The notes beneath the pieces were generated by a model. That model did not search any database. It had not been told where the DNA came from and was given only the letters and a program-made list of their open reading frames with translations. From assembly GCA_937924405.1 (NCBI GenBank), contig CALDVW010000041.1, forward strand, positions 1-64,000: a stretch of DNA of 64,000 nucleotides, written 5' to 3'. Origin of the DNA: an uncultured Lysobacterales bacterium (GTDB lineage: Bacteria; Pseudomonadota; Gammaproteobacteria; Xanthomonadales; SZUA-36). A program made the translations under genes and the position numbers. Positions 42,955-53,098 of the stretch are shown piece by piece. Every line of letters begins with the position of its first letter. Position 1 is the stretch's first letter.

Positions 42955-44613
42955 CTACGAACGGGATAAGAAGTGAGAAACGAGCCCCCTGGTCGAGCAA
43001 TCGTGATCGCCGGCCTGACCCCTTTCCAGTTCGGGGAGAATAACCTTTGCCAGTTCTTTTCCCAGTTCGACTCCCCACTGGTCAAAGCTGTTGATGTTCC
43101 AGACTACGCCCTGCACGAAAATTTTATGCTCATACAGGGCGATAAGCGATCCAAGCGTTCGGGGTGTGAGCTTATCGATCAGGATGCTGTTGCTTGGCCG
43201 GTTGCCTTCAAAGGTCTTGTGTGGTTTCAGCATCGCGATTCTGTCGTCCGGCACGGCGGTCGCCCTGAGTTGTTTTTCAACCGTATCAGCGGGCAGCCCA
43301 AAGGCCAGGGCTTCGGTTTGGGCAAAGAAATTCGCCATTAATTTGTGATGGTGGTCATTGACCGGATTGAGGGATTCGACAAATCCGATAAAATCAGCAG
43401 GGACCAGCTTGGTGCCCTGGTGAATCAGTTGATAGAAGGCATGCTGTCCATTGGTTCCCGGCTCTCCCCAGATGATGGGCCCGGTTTCATAATCGACGCG
43501 GTTACCGTCCCGGTCGACTGTTTTGCCGTTGCTTTCCATATCCCCCTGTTGAAAATAGGCAGCGAAACGGCTCAGGTACTGATCGTAGGGAAGTAGGGCA
43601 TGGGTCTGGGCGTCAAAAAAATTGTTGTACCAGATACCCAGAAGAGCCAGGGTTAATGGCAGGTTTTCTTCCGGTTCACTGTTCAGGAAGTGCTGATCCA
43701 TGGCGTGGGCGCCTTCCAGAAGCTGTTCAAAGTTATCGAACCCGATACGCAGTGCAATTGACATACCGATGGCTGACCACAAGGAAAACCTGCCGCCGAC
43801 AAAGTCCCAGAATCCGAACATGTTTTCAGTATCGATGCCAAAATTCGATACCGCGCTGCCATTGGTAGAAAGAGCAGCAAAGTGGTTCGAAACGGCTTCT
43901 TCACCCAGGGCATCGGCCAGCCAGGCACGGGCAGTGCGGGCATTTGTCATGGTTTCCTGGGTTGTAAATGTTTTCGAAGCCACCAGGAAAAGAGTTGATT
44001 CGGGGCTGACCCGTTTGAGTGTTTCAGCGATGTCCGTGCCATCCACGTTGGAGACAAAGTGAACGGCCGGCCCATCGGCATAATACTGAAGCGCAGCGCA
44101 GACCATCACGGGGCCCAGATCCGAACCACCTATGCCGATGTTGACCACATCGGTGATGGCTTCACCCGTGGCGCCTTTCCAGTTGCCTGTGCGAACATCT
44201 TCACAGAAGCGCTTCATTTTCAGCAGGACCGCGTTGATTTCCGGCATGACGTCACTCCCATCCACCATGATCGGGGAATTGGAGCGGTTGCGTAGCGCCA
44301 GGTGAAGTACCGCCCGGTTTTCGGTCCAATTGATCTTGTCCCCGGCAAACATTCTGGCAACGCTTTCCGCCACACCGGTTGATTCGGCCAAGTCGCGCAG
44401 GAGGGGGAGTGTTTCCGCCGTGGCAAGGTTTTTCGAATAATCGAGCAGAATCCCGAGATCAGGATGATCAATGGACATTTTTTCAAATCGCGTCTCGTCT
44501 TCAAACAACTCGCGCAAATGAATTTTTTTCATTTTGTCAGCGTGAAGCTGAAGCGCCTTCCATTGGGGTGACTGAGTCAATTCGCTCACATCGGGTTCCT
44601 CGGGTCTCGGCAT
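42955..44613 (-). CDS. pgi: Glucose-6-phosphate isomerase
   Basis: This 552-residue phosphoglucose isomerase has the family patterns [47 protein letters not shown], the active-site region [19 protein letters not shown], and GVELGKELA near the C-terminus. It interconverts glucose-6-phosphate and fructose-6-phosphate in the cytoplasm. Length and motif spacing match the Escherichia coli enzyme. It is monocistronic and convergent with the S10 peptidase gene, and divergent from the Gfo/Idh gene with 125 bases between. Confidence 0.97.
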   Translation of the reverse strand: MPRPEEPDVSELTQSPQWKALQLHADKMKKIHLRELFEDETRFEKMSIDHPDLGILLDYSKNLATAETLPLLRDLAESTGVAESVARMFAGDKINWTENRAVLHLALRNRSNSPIMVDGSDVMPEINAVLLKMKRFCEDVRTGNWKGATGEAITDVVNIGIGGSDLGPVMVCAALQYYADGPAVHFVSNVDGTDIAETLKRVSPESTLFLVASKTFTTQETMTNARTARAWLADALGEEAVSNHFAALSTNGSAVSNFGIDTENMFGFWDFVGGRFSLWSAIGMSIALRIGFDNFEQLLEGAHAMDQHFLNSEPEENLPLTLALLGIWYNNFFDAQTHALLPYDQYLSRFAAYFQQGDMESNGKTVDRDGNRVDYETGPIIWGEPGTNGQHAFYQLIHQGTKLVPADFIGFVESLNPVNDHHHKLMANFFAQTEALAFGLPADTVEKQLRATAVPDDRIAMLKPHKTFEGNRPSNSILIDKLTPRTLGSLIALYEHKIFVQGVVWNINSFDQWGVELGKELAKVILPELERGQAGDHDCSTRGLVSHFLSRS

Positions 44614-44738
44614 GAATCAGGATACCAAACACAATTGTACATAACCCCCCGGCTGGCCGTTGATACGCACGCGCAGGGAAATTTTTTGTTACTTTACGAG
44701 TCTTCCCACTACGGCGAGCCAGAAATCAGGAGATCAGG

Positions 44739-45881
44739 GTGGACAAGTCGAATGAAAACAGAACCGGGTCGCGGCCTATAGATTCAGAACGGCGGCGAAT
44801 GCTGGAAGCAGCGGGGGCAGGGGCGCTGACCGCGGCATTTGGCGGCCTGCTGGCTGGCCTATCTCGCCGGGCCGAGGCACAGCCCACCAGGACCTTGCGC
44901 TGGGGCATTGTCGGCACGGGTGGAATCGCCAATTCGATGGCGCCCATGATCCACCAGGCGTCGCATGCCGAGCTGGTAGCTGTATCCAGCCGCAAAATGG
45001 AAACCGCGAAAGAATTTGCGGCGAAACATAACGTTGGAAAATCGTTCGATTCATGGTCTGACATGGGTGACTGGAAGGGCGTGGATGCAATTTACGTCGC
45101 CACGCCCACCAGTGTCAGGGAAGAAATCTGTGTTGCAATGGCAAACAACGGCAAGCATGTGCTGGGCGAAAAGCCATTCGCCAGTCTGCCTTCGCTTAGG
45201 CGTATTACCGCTGCTTGCCGGAACAATGGAGTGAGTTTCATGGATGGCACGCATTTCGTGCACCAGGCCAGAACGGCGCATATCCAGTCCAACATGCAGG
45301 GCATGGTCGGCTGGCCCTGGTCCGTCGCCTCGGCTTTTCAATTTGGTCTGACCGACTTGAACAATATTCGCCTGAACCCACAACTTGAACCTTACGGGGC
45401 GATCGGAGATGCCGGTTGGTACAACATGCGCGCAGCAGTGGAATACCTGTCACCGGACGTGGAGATTGTATCCGTCGATGCCTACCTGCGCCGCGAGAAC
45501 CAGAACAACGCCGTCGTCAGCGGCAGCGGCGTCATTGTATTCAATGACGGCTCGACAACAACGTGGAACTGCGGGTTTGAATCCGGAGCGGGAGTGATGG
45601 ATCTCAGGATATCCGGCGCCATTGGTGTCATTAAACTGGATGATTTCCTGACCCAGCGTCCCCCGGATCAACCCGCGAGTTTTGAATATCGCGAGGGCTG
45701 GTCAAAAACGAGAATGATCGAAGTCCCTGCGGCGAAGCCCGGTGCGGCCATGATGTTCGAAAATTTTGCGGCCATGGCAGGAAATCGTGATTTGCTCGAT
45801 GCCAGCATTCGCGCCAGTGAACGAACGCAGGAATGGCTGGACGCCGCCTGGAACAGCGCGCTTGCCCATGAACGCGGGTAA
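44739..45881 (+). CDS. Tat-signal Gfo/Idh/MocA-family oxidoreductase
   Basis: This 380-residue protein begins with a twin-arginine type signal (DSERRRMLEAAGAGALTAAF, then SRRAEAQ) followed by a Rossmann fold, LRWGIVGTGGIANSM, and the family motif GEKPFA for the catalytic Lys. The C-terminal half has the alpha/beta dehydrogenase domain with WYNMRAAVEYL. Family members oxidise or reduce sugars or related hydroxyls with NAD(P). Some exported members keep a tightly bound cofactor, as in glucose-fructose oxidoreductase. Start GTG 44739 follows AGGAGATCAGG. The substrate is unknown, and no sugar transporter is nearby. Confidence 0.88.
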   Translation: MDKSNENRTGSRPIDSERRRMLEAAGAGALTAAFGGLLAGLSRRAEAQPTRTLRWGIVGTGGIANSMAPMIHQASHAELVAVSSRKMETAKEFAAKHNVGKSFDSWSDMGDWKGVDAIYVATPTSVREEICVAMANNGKHVLGEKPFASLPSLRRITAACRNNGVSFMDGTHFVHQARTAHIQSNMQGMVGWPWSVASAFQFGLTDLNNIRLNPQLEPYGAIGDAGWYNMRAAVEYLSPDVEIVSVDAYLRRENQNNAVVSGSGVIVFNDGSTTTWNCGFESGAGVMDLRISGAIGVIKLDDFLTQRPPDQPASFEYREGWSKTRMIEVPAAKPGAAMMFENFAAMAGNRDLLDASIRASERTQEWLDAAWNSALAHERG

Positions 45882-45925
45882 ACCGGTGGGTGTTGGCGGC
45901 CAGCAAAGGGGCAGGTTTTTGATAG

Positions 45926-46807
45926 TCATTTCAACTGCGACCATAGAGCATTGATCAGCGGACTGGCCAATTTCTTCTCAAGTGTAAACAGGCCAACTTC
46001 GTAGGCTTCCAGTGCCGGTTTTATATCCAGAACCCGGACGGTATCCGCAAGCGGGCTGTTATCCAGAACAATTTGAGGCACCACACCCACTCCCAAGCCC
46101 AGGCTCACCATGCTGACGATCGCTTCATTACCGGCAACTTGTGCGTAGATATTCGCTTGCACGCCGAGTGCACGGAACCACTGGTCCACTCTTCTGCGCG
46201 CCAGACCGCGTTCTGACAGAATCATCGGTTTACCAGCCCATTCTTCCGCTTCAGGCTGGGCATTGCCCGAATGAATCTGCCCTTTTTTGCGCCTGGCTTC
46301 GATAAATACCAGCGGTGATACGGCAATCAATTTGAATGCGAGTCCTGCCATCAGATTTTGGGGTTTTGCACCTATCGAGATATCTTCTTCGCCCGACAAA
46401 ACCCGAGGGATGGCGTCTTCGGGATCACCGGTGTGAAGTTTGATTTCTATGTGCGGATGATCGCGCCTGAAACGGGTCAGAATTTCGAACAGGAAGCTGT
46501 AGCTGGCAGTGACGGAGCAATACATGCTGACTTCACCACGAAGTTCACCCGACTCCTCCATCAGTTTATTGCGAATAGCATCCCAATCACCGAGGGTGTC
46601 CCGGGCATAGTTGAGGAACAATCTGCCGGCATGGGTCAGGGATACGCTACGGTTATTACGCTCAAACAAATCCACGCCGAGTTCATCTTCCAGTCTTTTG
46701 ATACTGCGGCTCAGCGCCGATGGACTCACATGGCTGGCCTCGCTGGCCCGGCCAAAATGCAGGCAGTCGGACAGGTTGACGAATTGTTTAAGCGAGCGCG
46801 CATCCAT
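45926..46807 (-). CDS. ilvY: LysR-family regulator of ilvC
   Basis: This 293-residue LysR protein has the N-terminal helix-turn-helix FGRASEASHVSPSALSRSI followed by KRLEDELGVDLFERNNR, and a periplasmic-binding-like C-terminal sensor. It is divergent from ilvC with 111 bases between them, the arrangement in which IlvY activates ilvC in response to acetolactate or acetohydroxybutyrate. The sequence MDARSLKQFVNLSDCLHFGRAS closely follows the IlvY N-terminus. Assignment rests on this and on the position. Confidence 0.92.
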   Translation of the reverse strand: MDARSLKQFVNLSDCLHFGRASEASHVSPSALSRSIKRLEDELGVDLFERNNRSVSLTHAGRLFLNYARDTLGDWDAIRNKLMEESGELRGEVSMYCSVTASYSFLFEILTRFRRDHPHIEIKLHTGDPEDAIPRVLSGEEDISIGAKPQNLMAGLAFKLIAVSPLVFIEARRKKGQIHSGNAQPEAEEWAGKPMILSERGLARRRVDQWFRALGVQANIYAQVAGNEAIVSMVSLGLGVGVVPQIVLDNSPLADTVRVLDIKPALEAYEVGLFTLEKKLASPLINALWSQLK

Positions 46808-46818
46808 GGTTTAATTAT

Positions 46819-46865
46819 TGCATAAAACGCATCATTATAATGAATATATATCATTTTACGCATCG
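46819..46865. promoter_or_regulatory. Candidate IlvY operator region
   Basis: In the ilvY-ilvC divergent region TGCATAAAACGCA (46819-46831) fits the LysR T-N11-A pattern with TGC/GCA dyad ends. The heptamer ACGCATC (46827-46833) recurs at 46858-46864, 31 bases or about three helical turns away. Tandem sites on one face of DNA suit a LysR tetramer. Confidence 0.5.
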
Positions 46866-46873
46866 TATTGTGA

Positions 46874-47935
<1,062 letters not shown>

Positions 47936-47955
47936 GGCTCAGCCACCTCGGCGAG

Positions 47956-49776
47956 TCAAAAAGTACTTTCAACCTGTTGCTGAATTCCTTCGCAAATTGC
48001 CCGGGAATCGGCGAGCAGGTCGCCCAGCGTCGCTGCCATTTTTTCGATAAAGGCTTCGTCCTTCGTGTGTGGCAGGTTGATGCGCACATTGTGAATGGCC
48101 CCCTGTACCCCGGCGTAAGCCATCAAGGCTCCCACCCCGGCGTCACTCATTACCGCTTTGTTGCCCAGGTCGGCCGCCGCCTGGCAGAGGTCCAGAACTT
48201 CCCGGCAAAGTTGTGCCGTTTGCAAAGGAACTTTAGCCGCTGACTTATACCCTGCCTGAATAACTTCGGAGCGCAGGGCGATCTGTTCAGCACTGTCCTT
48301 GGCCATTCTCAAACCCGCGATCACTTCATTGAAGGCCTCGGTGTCCGCGTCCACAGCCGCGATGAGACCATCCTTGGCAGCCTGTGCTTTCTCGGCCAGT
48401 TTGCACAAATCATCATAGCGGGCGTCGAACTCGCCTTTACCGATGGAAAGGTTGAATACCATCGAAGCTAGCGCGGAACCCAGGGCGCCGGCCAGTGCGG
48501 CGATAGAGCCACCGCCGGGTGCCGGCGTGTCACGCGAAACCTCATCGACAAAATCAGCCGTGGTCATGGAGACCAGCGGACCGTCTGCCACTGGCATGCC
48601 GATGACTTTTCTCGTGATGTCAAACTCGGCAACATCGCTGAGTCCCATCGCCTGAACGGCGGTGGTGACTATATCCCGGGTCGGAATACCGGTGGATTTT
48701 TGCATTTTTCGAAGATAGAAGTGTCCGGCCTGGTTCATGGCCTGGAAAGGCACGACGCCGACAATCTCCGATCCGGTGATGACGATTCCGCGTTTCACGG
48801 CCAGTTCGCGGGCTGCCTCCAGAACATCCTGAGGGCTCGTTAGTTTGTAATCAGTCAGATTCAGAGAAATCTGGGCGCAATGGTAGTCTTCGACTACCCA
48901 GCCAATACCCTTAAGATGCGTGAACATTCCGTCTTTGTATACCGGTCGTCCAATGAGATCATCCGGGTCGAGTCCGATGCTCCGATAACGTTCATGGAGG
49001 TCGCCCCCGTATTTTTCCTTGTAGAACAGAGCCAGATCATCGAATGTGCCTGCCACGAAATCGGAATTTCCATCAGCGAATTTGCCTTCTTCGAAATAAA
49101 CGACATCGCCCTTGTAGTAGAAAGGTTCAATATTACCGGCCCGCTTCCAGCGACCGCGCTCGCGAATTTCGTATGCGATTTCGTTGGCATAGCGCCGGTC
49201 AGTCGTGTTGAGATTAATGTTGTAAGCAATGAGAAATTCGCGGGCGCCGACTGCGGTGGCCCCGGATTTTCTGTTGAATTCGGATGGTCCGAAATCCGGT
49301 TTCCATTCGGCCCTGTTCAGCTTGCTCTCCAGACCCTCATATTCACCGGCACGCACATCGGCCAGGTTACGTCGCTCAGGGCGATTGGCCGCCTGCTCAT
49401 ACAGGTAAACGGGAATACCCAACTCGTCACCAATACGCTGTCCAACCTGCCGGGCGATTTCTGCGCACTCTTCCATCGTTGCCCCGGCCACCGGCACAAA
49501 TGGACAGACGTCGGTTGCTCCGAAACGGGCGTGCTCGCCCGTATGCGCGGACATGTCGATCAATTCGGATGCCTTTTGAACAGCACGAAACGCGGCTTCG
49601 GCGACTGGCCCCGGCTCGCCAATAAATGTCACTACCGTTCGATTGGTGCTTTCGCCGGGATCCACATCCAGCAGGCGGATACCCTGCACGCTCTCGATCA
49701 CATCGGTGATTTGAGAGATAACCGCCAGATCCCGGCCCTCAGAAAAGTTTGGAACACACTCAATTATTTTTTTCAC
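47956..49776 (-). CDS. Bifunctional glutamate formiminotransferase/formiminotetrahydrofolate cyclodeaminase
   Basis: This 606-residue protein has the animal-type FTCD fusion layout. Residues 1 to about 330 are the formiminotransferase (IECVPNFSEGRD, GESTNRTVVTFIG, AHTGEHARFGATDVCPFVP with the catalytic His). After a linker, the C-terminal helical cyclodeaminase starts near residue 405 (DEVSRDTPAPGGGSIAALAGALG). It takes the formimino group of formiminoglutamate, from histidine breakdown, to tetrahydrofolate and releases ammonia to give methenyl-tetrahydrofolate. No hut genes are adjacent. It is convergent with ilvC, with 20 bases between stops. Confidence 0.94.
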   Translation of the reverse strand: MKKIIECVPNFSEGRDLAVISQITDVIESVQGIRLLDVDPGESTNRTVVTFIGEPGPVAEAAFRAVQKASELIDMSAHTGEHARFGATDVCPFVPVAGATMEECAEIARQVGQRIGDELGIPVYLYEQAANRPERRNLADVRAGEYEGLESKLNRAEWKPDFGPSEFNRKSGATAVGAREFLIAYNINLNTTDRRYANEIAYEIRERGRWKRAGNIEPFYYKGDVVYFEEGKFADGNSDFVAGTFDDLALFYKEKYGGDLHERYRSIGLDPDDLIGRPVYKDGMFTHLKGIGWVVEDYHCAQISLNLTDYKLTSPQDVLEAARELAVKRGIVITGSEIVGVVPFQAMNQAGHFYLRKMQKSTGIPTRDIVTTAVQAMGLSDVAEFDITRKVIGMPVADGPLVSMTTADFVDEVSRDTPAPGGGSIAALAGALGSALASMVFNLSIGKGEFDARYDDLCKLAEKAQAAKDGLIAAVDADTEAFNEVIAGLRMAKDSAEQIALRSEVIQAGYKSAAKVPLQTAQLCREVLDLCQAAADLGNKAVMSDAGVGALMAYAGVQGAIHNVRINLPHTKDEAFIEKMAATLGDLLADSRAICEGIQQQVESTF

Positions 49777-49892
49777 GGCTCTGCACTCTATAAAATCTGT
49801 ATTCGTTCATGATAATCAAAATTACCGCTTAGTCCGCAATTTTCATATACTCTGCACTCGCGCTTTGAATAATAATTCCGGGATGCTGCACC

Positions 49893-50906
49893 ATGAGAAA
49901 CTTTTTGCTCGCTTTATTCGCTGTATTTTTCCTGTCTGATGCCACTGCTGAGCAAAGCCTTTCACTGGGTAATGATGCGTGGCCGCCCTTCATTATTGAC
50001 GGCGTTGAACAGGGAATATCGGAAAAGCTGGTCTGTGAGGCACTTGATCGCGCCGGGTGGACGTGTGAGATACGTGTCCAGGACTGGGATAGAGTCCTTG
50101 AAGAGACGAAAAAAGGTTCACTCGAAGGAATTGCTGCGGCCTGGCGTACCGCGGAAAGGGAAAAATTTCTTCTGTTTTCCAACCCGTATCTGACCAACCG
50201 CATCGTACCGCTGGTTGCAATGGGCCACCCGCTTGAGGTTCATACGCTTGGCGATCTTACTGGTAAGCGTATTGCGATGGTTCCGGATTACGCCTACGGT
50301 GATGAGATCGAGCAGGCGAGAAAGTCTTTCAGCGAAATACCCGTCAAGGGTACTGTCGAGGCCATTGCGGCTGTGCAGGCTGGCAGGGCGGATATCGCCC
50401 TGATTGATGAACTTGTCGCCAGGGCGCACCTGGAAAGTGGCTCGTCGCTGAACGTCTATTTAATCGACACGGTTTTGGCCTACAGGGAATTGCACTTCGC
50501 CGTGTCGAGGCAACATCCGCGGGCCGAAGAAATCATTTCCGAATTCCATCGCACCTATGAAATGATGCTCAAGGACGGGGCTGTTAACGAAGCACTGGGT
50601 GTAGATTGGCTGGCGACAGATCTGGGTAACGACGGCAAACTTGACCTGGTGCTGCGCAAAGGGATGAGTTTTGACGACATCGAAGATCCTGCAAAGAGTG
50701 GGACGACGTACGCCCTGGAACAGTCAGAATACCAGATGATGTCGCAGCCCAACCTGGATTATTCCCAGATGAACTACCAGGTTGACGGCAAGTCACATTC
50801 TTCGCTGCAGTCTGCACTGGTCGATGTATTCGGCAAGGATGTCGTTTGCACCCACAAGGAATATTCATCTCAGTTCGACTGCAGCAAATTGTTCAAGCCG
50901 AAGTGA
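49893..50906 (+). CDS. Periplasmic solute-binding protein, family 3
   Basis: This 337-residue protein has a signal peptide (MRNFLLALFAVFFLSDATA) and a SBP_bac_3 domain: LSLGNDAWPPFIIDGVEQG, AAAWRTAEREKFLLFSNPY, LGDLTGKRIAMVPDYAYG, and GRADIALIDELVA. This domain ends near residue 245, and about 90 further residues with no recognised domain follow (ends HKEYSSQFDCSKLFKPK, one of two late cysteines). No permease or ATPase gene is adjacent, so it may serve a distant transporter or act as a sensor. Amino-acid-like ligands are usual for the family. Confidence 0.85.
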   Translation: MRNFLLALFAVFFLSDATAEQSLSLGNDAWPPFIIDGVEQGISEKLVCEALDRAGWTCEIRVQDWDRVLEETKKGSLEGIAAAWRTAEREKFLLFSNPYLTNRIVPLVAMGHPLEVHTLGDLTGKRIAMVPDYAYGDEIEQARKSFSEIPVKGTVEAIAAVQAGRADIALIDELVARAHLESGSSLNVYLIDTVLAYRELHFAVSRQHPRAEEIISEFHRTYEMMLKDGAVNEALGVDWLATDLGNDGKLDLVLRKGMSFDDIEDPAKSGTTYALEQSEYQMMSQPNLDYSQMNYQVDGKSHSSLQSALVDVFGKDVVCTHKEYSSQFDCSKLFKPK

Positions 50907-50919
50907 TTGGGCCGGGCAA

Positions 50920-51615
50920 TCAAGCGGCGCCCACATGTACGTCCGTCATTCTGCGCAATTTGTGCGCAATGTCTGCGCTGCACAGTGAATGCACATAGGA
51001 TTTATACAATCCCTGCCGATTGAATAGAGGTTCCAGGGCATCACGCTCCCAGGCCATTAGATCGGTTGCCCCGGCGGAAATAACATCGGCACTGACTGCC
51101 TCCCCGCTGATGAAGCTGAGTTCACCCACGAATTCTCCTGCATTCAGCACGGTAATCTCGTTGCCGTTTTTCAAAATCCTGCATGAGCCCCTCACAATCA
51201 GATAAAGGCACTCGTTGCGCTCGCCGTCGTTCAACAGGGGTTCGTCTTCGGCCAGGCTCATGTGTTGCGAAAGTTTGAAGATGGTGGCGGCTTCACGGGG
51301 CTTCAGGTCGGTGAATTTTTGTTGGTAAGCCAGCTTTTCAAAGTCATCGAAGCTTGGCGGGCGCATGGAAAACAATAGAATGATCAAGTTGACCAGATTC
51401 ACAGCCAGGAAACAGCTTTGCCAGAATATGGCGGACCACAGTGGTTCGAGTTGGAAATAAAAGTAGGGAAATGTCGATACGGCGGCAATGATAGCCAGTA
51501 CCCTCAACCAGAACATGCTGGTGAGCATGTAGGAAATGACATAAAGCGAATTGGCAATGAAGAAAATGACGGTTTTGTCCGTGAGAAAGTCCATGGCATT
51601 CATCGGAGTATCCAT
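50920..51615 (-). CDS. Popeye-like membrane protein with a cyclic-nucleotide-binding domain
   Basis: This 231-residue protein has three membrane helices in the first 90 residues (KTVIFFIANSLYVISYML, then LRVLAIIAAVSTFPYFYF, then LAVNLVNLIILLFSM) followed by a cNMP-binding fold: LSQHMSLAEDEPLLNDGERN, YLIVRGSCRIL, LNAGEFVGELSFISGE. This order matches the Popeye-domain protein layout, which binds cyclic nucleotides in animals. There is no helix-turn-helix, so it is not a Crp-type regulator. Start 51615 is preferred over 51645, as the latter has no ribosome site. Whether it binds cAMP is unknown. Confidence 0.8.
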   Translation of the reverse strand: MDTPMNAMDFLTDKTVIFFIANSLYVISYMLTSMFWLRVLAIIAAVSTFPYFYFQLEPLWSAIFWQSCFLAVNLVNLIILLFSMRPPSFDDFEKLAYQQKFTDLKPREAATIFKLSQHMSLAEDEPLLNDGERNECLYLIVRGSCRILKNGNEITVLNAGEFVGELSFISGEAVSADVISAGATDLMAWERDALEPLFNRQGLYKSYVHSLCSADIAHKLRRMTDVHVGAA

Positions 51616-51756
51616 TTTTTCCGGTTCGAGAGTTGAACAGAGCATAGCAAGGATGGAATTACCCGGGCGACCCCAGGGTGTGATAAGGTTTCGCGACTTT
51701 AAACCTTCCGCGACAAAATCATCTCAAATTTTTCCAGGCATCACCGCATTCTGTAC

Positions 51757-53004
51757 ATGCTCGGTCTGATCCTTGCGGGTGAGGCAATCTATGCTTTGCC
51801 ATTCCACGTAACGCGATTTTTCCGGCCCACGGTATTGGATGTGTTTGGTCTGACCAATACTGAGCTTGGCACTGCGCAGGCTGTTTACGGCATTATCGCG
51901 ATGCTGACTTATTTTCCGGGCGGGCCGCTGGCAGACCGGTTTTCGGCACGGACACTGATTTCCCTGTCCCTCTGGACCACTGCGGCCGGTGGTCTGTATA
52001 TGGCGACATTGCCCGGCTTTCATGGATCCGTTCTTATTTGGGGGTTCTTCGGGTTCACCACGATCCTTCTGTTCTGGGCGGCGCTGATCCGGGCTACCCG
52101 GGACTGGGGCGGCATCGATGAACAGGGCCGTGCCTACGGGCTTCTGGAAGGTGGGAGAGGTTTGCTGGCTGCACTCTGGGCATCATTGGCCGCACTTCTT
52201 TTCGCCTTTGTGTTTCCGGAAGGAATCGGCGATGCCGCTATGGAAGACAAAAGGCAGGCGCTGCGCATGGTCATTCTTGGCTATACGTTCATCACCGCCA
52301 CAGCGGGTATTTTCACCTGGTTCACGCTGGCTGATCCCCATCCCAGTGAACAGCGGGAACTGGAGGAGTGGAAGCCCGGGACCGAGAGCGTCTGGGCGCA
52401 CATCATGCAGGTACTTCGCCTGCCGGCGGTATGGCTTATCTCTCTCGTCGTCATTTGCGCGTACGTTGCCTACAAGGGCTTTGACAACTATTCCCTCTAT
52501 GCTGTCGTAGGATTCGGCATGTCAGAAGTCGAAGCGGCGAAGATTGTCGCCATTGGCGCCTGGATGCGTCCGGCCGCCGCACTTGCCGCAGGACTGCTCG
52601 GTGACCGATTCCTTGTTTCACGGATGACGGTGGCGTGCTTTGCCTTGTTGCTGGCATCCCAGCTGTTTTTCGCCGTTTTTACACCACAGCCGGGAGTGGC
52701 CTGGGTCTTATTGCTCAACATCCTGATAGGTGGTTCAGCCATGTTTGGCCTGCGCGGCCTGTATTTTGCGCTGTTCGAGGAGGCCAGGATTCCGGCAGTC
52801 GTCACCGGGACGGCGGTGGGGCTGGTCTCGGTGGTAGGTTACACGCCGGATGTGTTTGTCAGTTACACAGGAGGTGTATTGCTTGACCGGTCTCCCGGCC
52901 TCGCCGGGCATCAGCATTACTTCTATTTCCTGGCCGCATTCGCGGCCATCGGACTGCTCGTCAGTGTTGTACTGATGCGAATGTTGCGGCGACAGCAGGT
53001 TTGA
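51757..53004 (+). CDS. Major facilitator superfamily transporter
   Basis: This 415-residue protein has about 12 membrane helices and an MFS loop 2-3 signature, GGPLADRFSARTLISLSLW. Other markers are TRDWGGIDEQGRAYGLLEGG and GVLLDRSPGLAGHQHYF. The ligand is not evident from the sequence. The first ATG is at 51757, but the frame stays open back to 51703 and the residues before it (SRHHRILYM) look like a normal cytoplasmic N-terminus. No ATG, GTG or TTG is available there, so either a rare start codon (ATT or ATC) is used or translation begins at 51757. Confidence 0.85.
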   Translation: MLGLILAGEAIYALPFHVTRFFRPTVLDVFGLTNTELGTAQAVYGIIAMLTYFPGGPLADRFSARTLISLSLWTTAAGGLYMATLPGFHGSVLIWGFFGFTTILLFWAALIRATRDWGGIDEQGRAYGLLEGGRGLLAALWASLAALLFAFVFPEGIGDAAMEDKRQALRMVILGYTFITATAGIFTWFTLADPHPSEQRELEEWKPGTESVWAHIMQVLRLPAVWLISLVVICAYVAYKGFDNYSLYAVVGFGMSEVEAAKIVAIGAWMRPAAALAAGLLGDRFLVSRMTVACFALLLASQLFFAVFTPQPGVAWVLLLNILIGGSAMFGLRGLYFALFEEARIPAVVTGTAVGLVSVVGYTPDVFVSYTGGVLLDRSPGLAGHQHYFYFLAAFAAIGLLVSVVLMRMLRRQQV

Positions 53005-53098
53005 AATCGCGCAATGTGTGGCTGTGGTCATAGCCTGGCCTTGCACGGCATGTTAACTTCTAATGAGAGTCGCCAGATAACATTCTAAGGCCATCATC

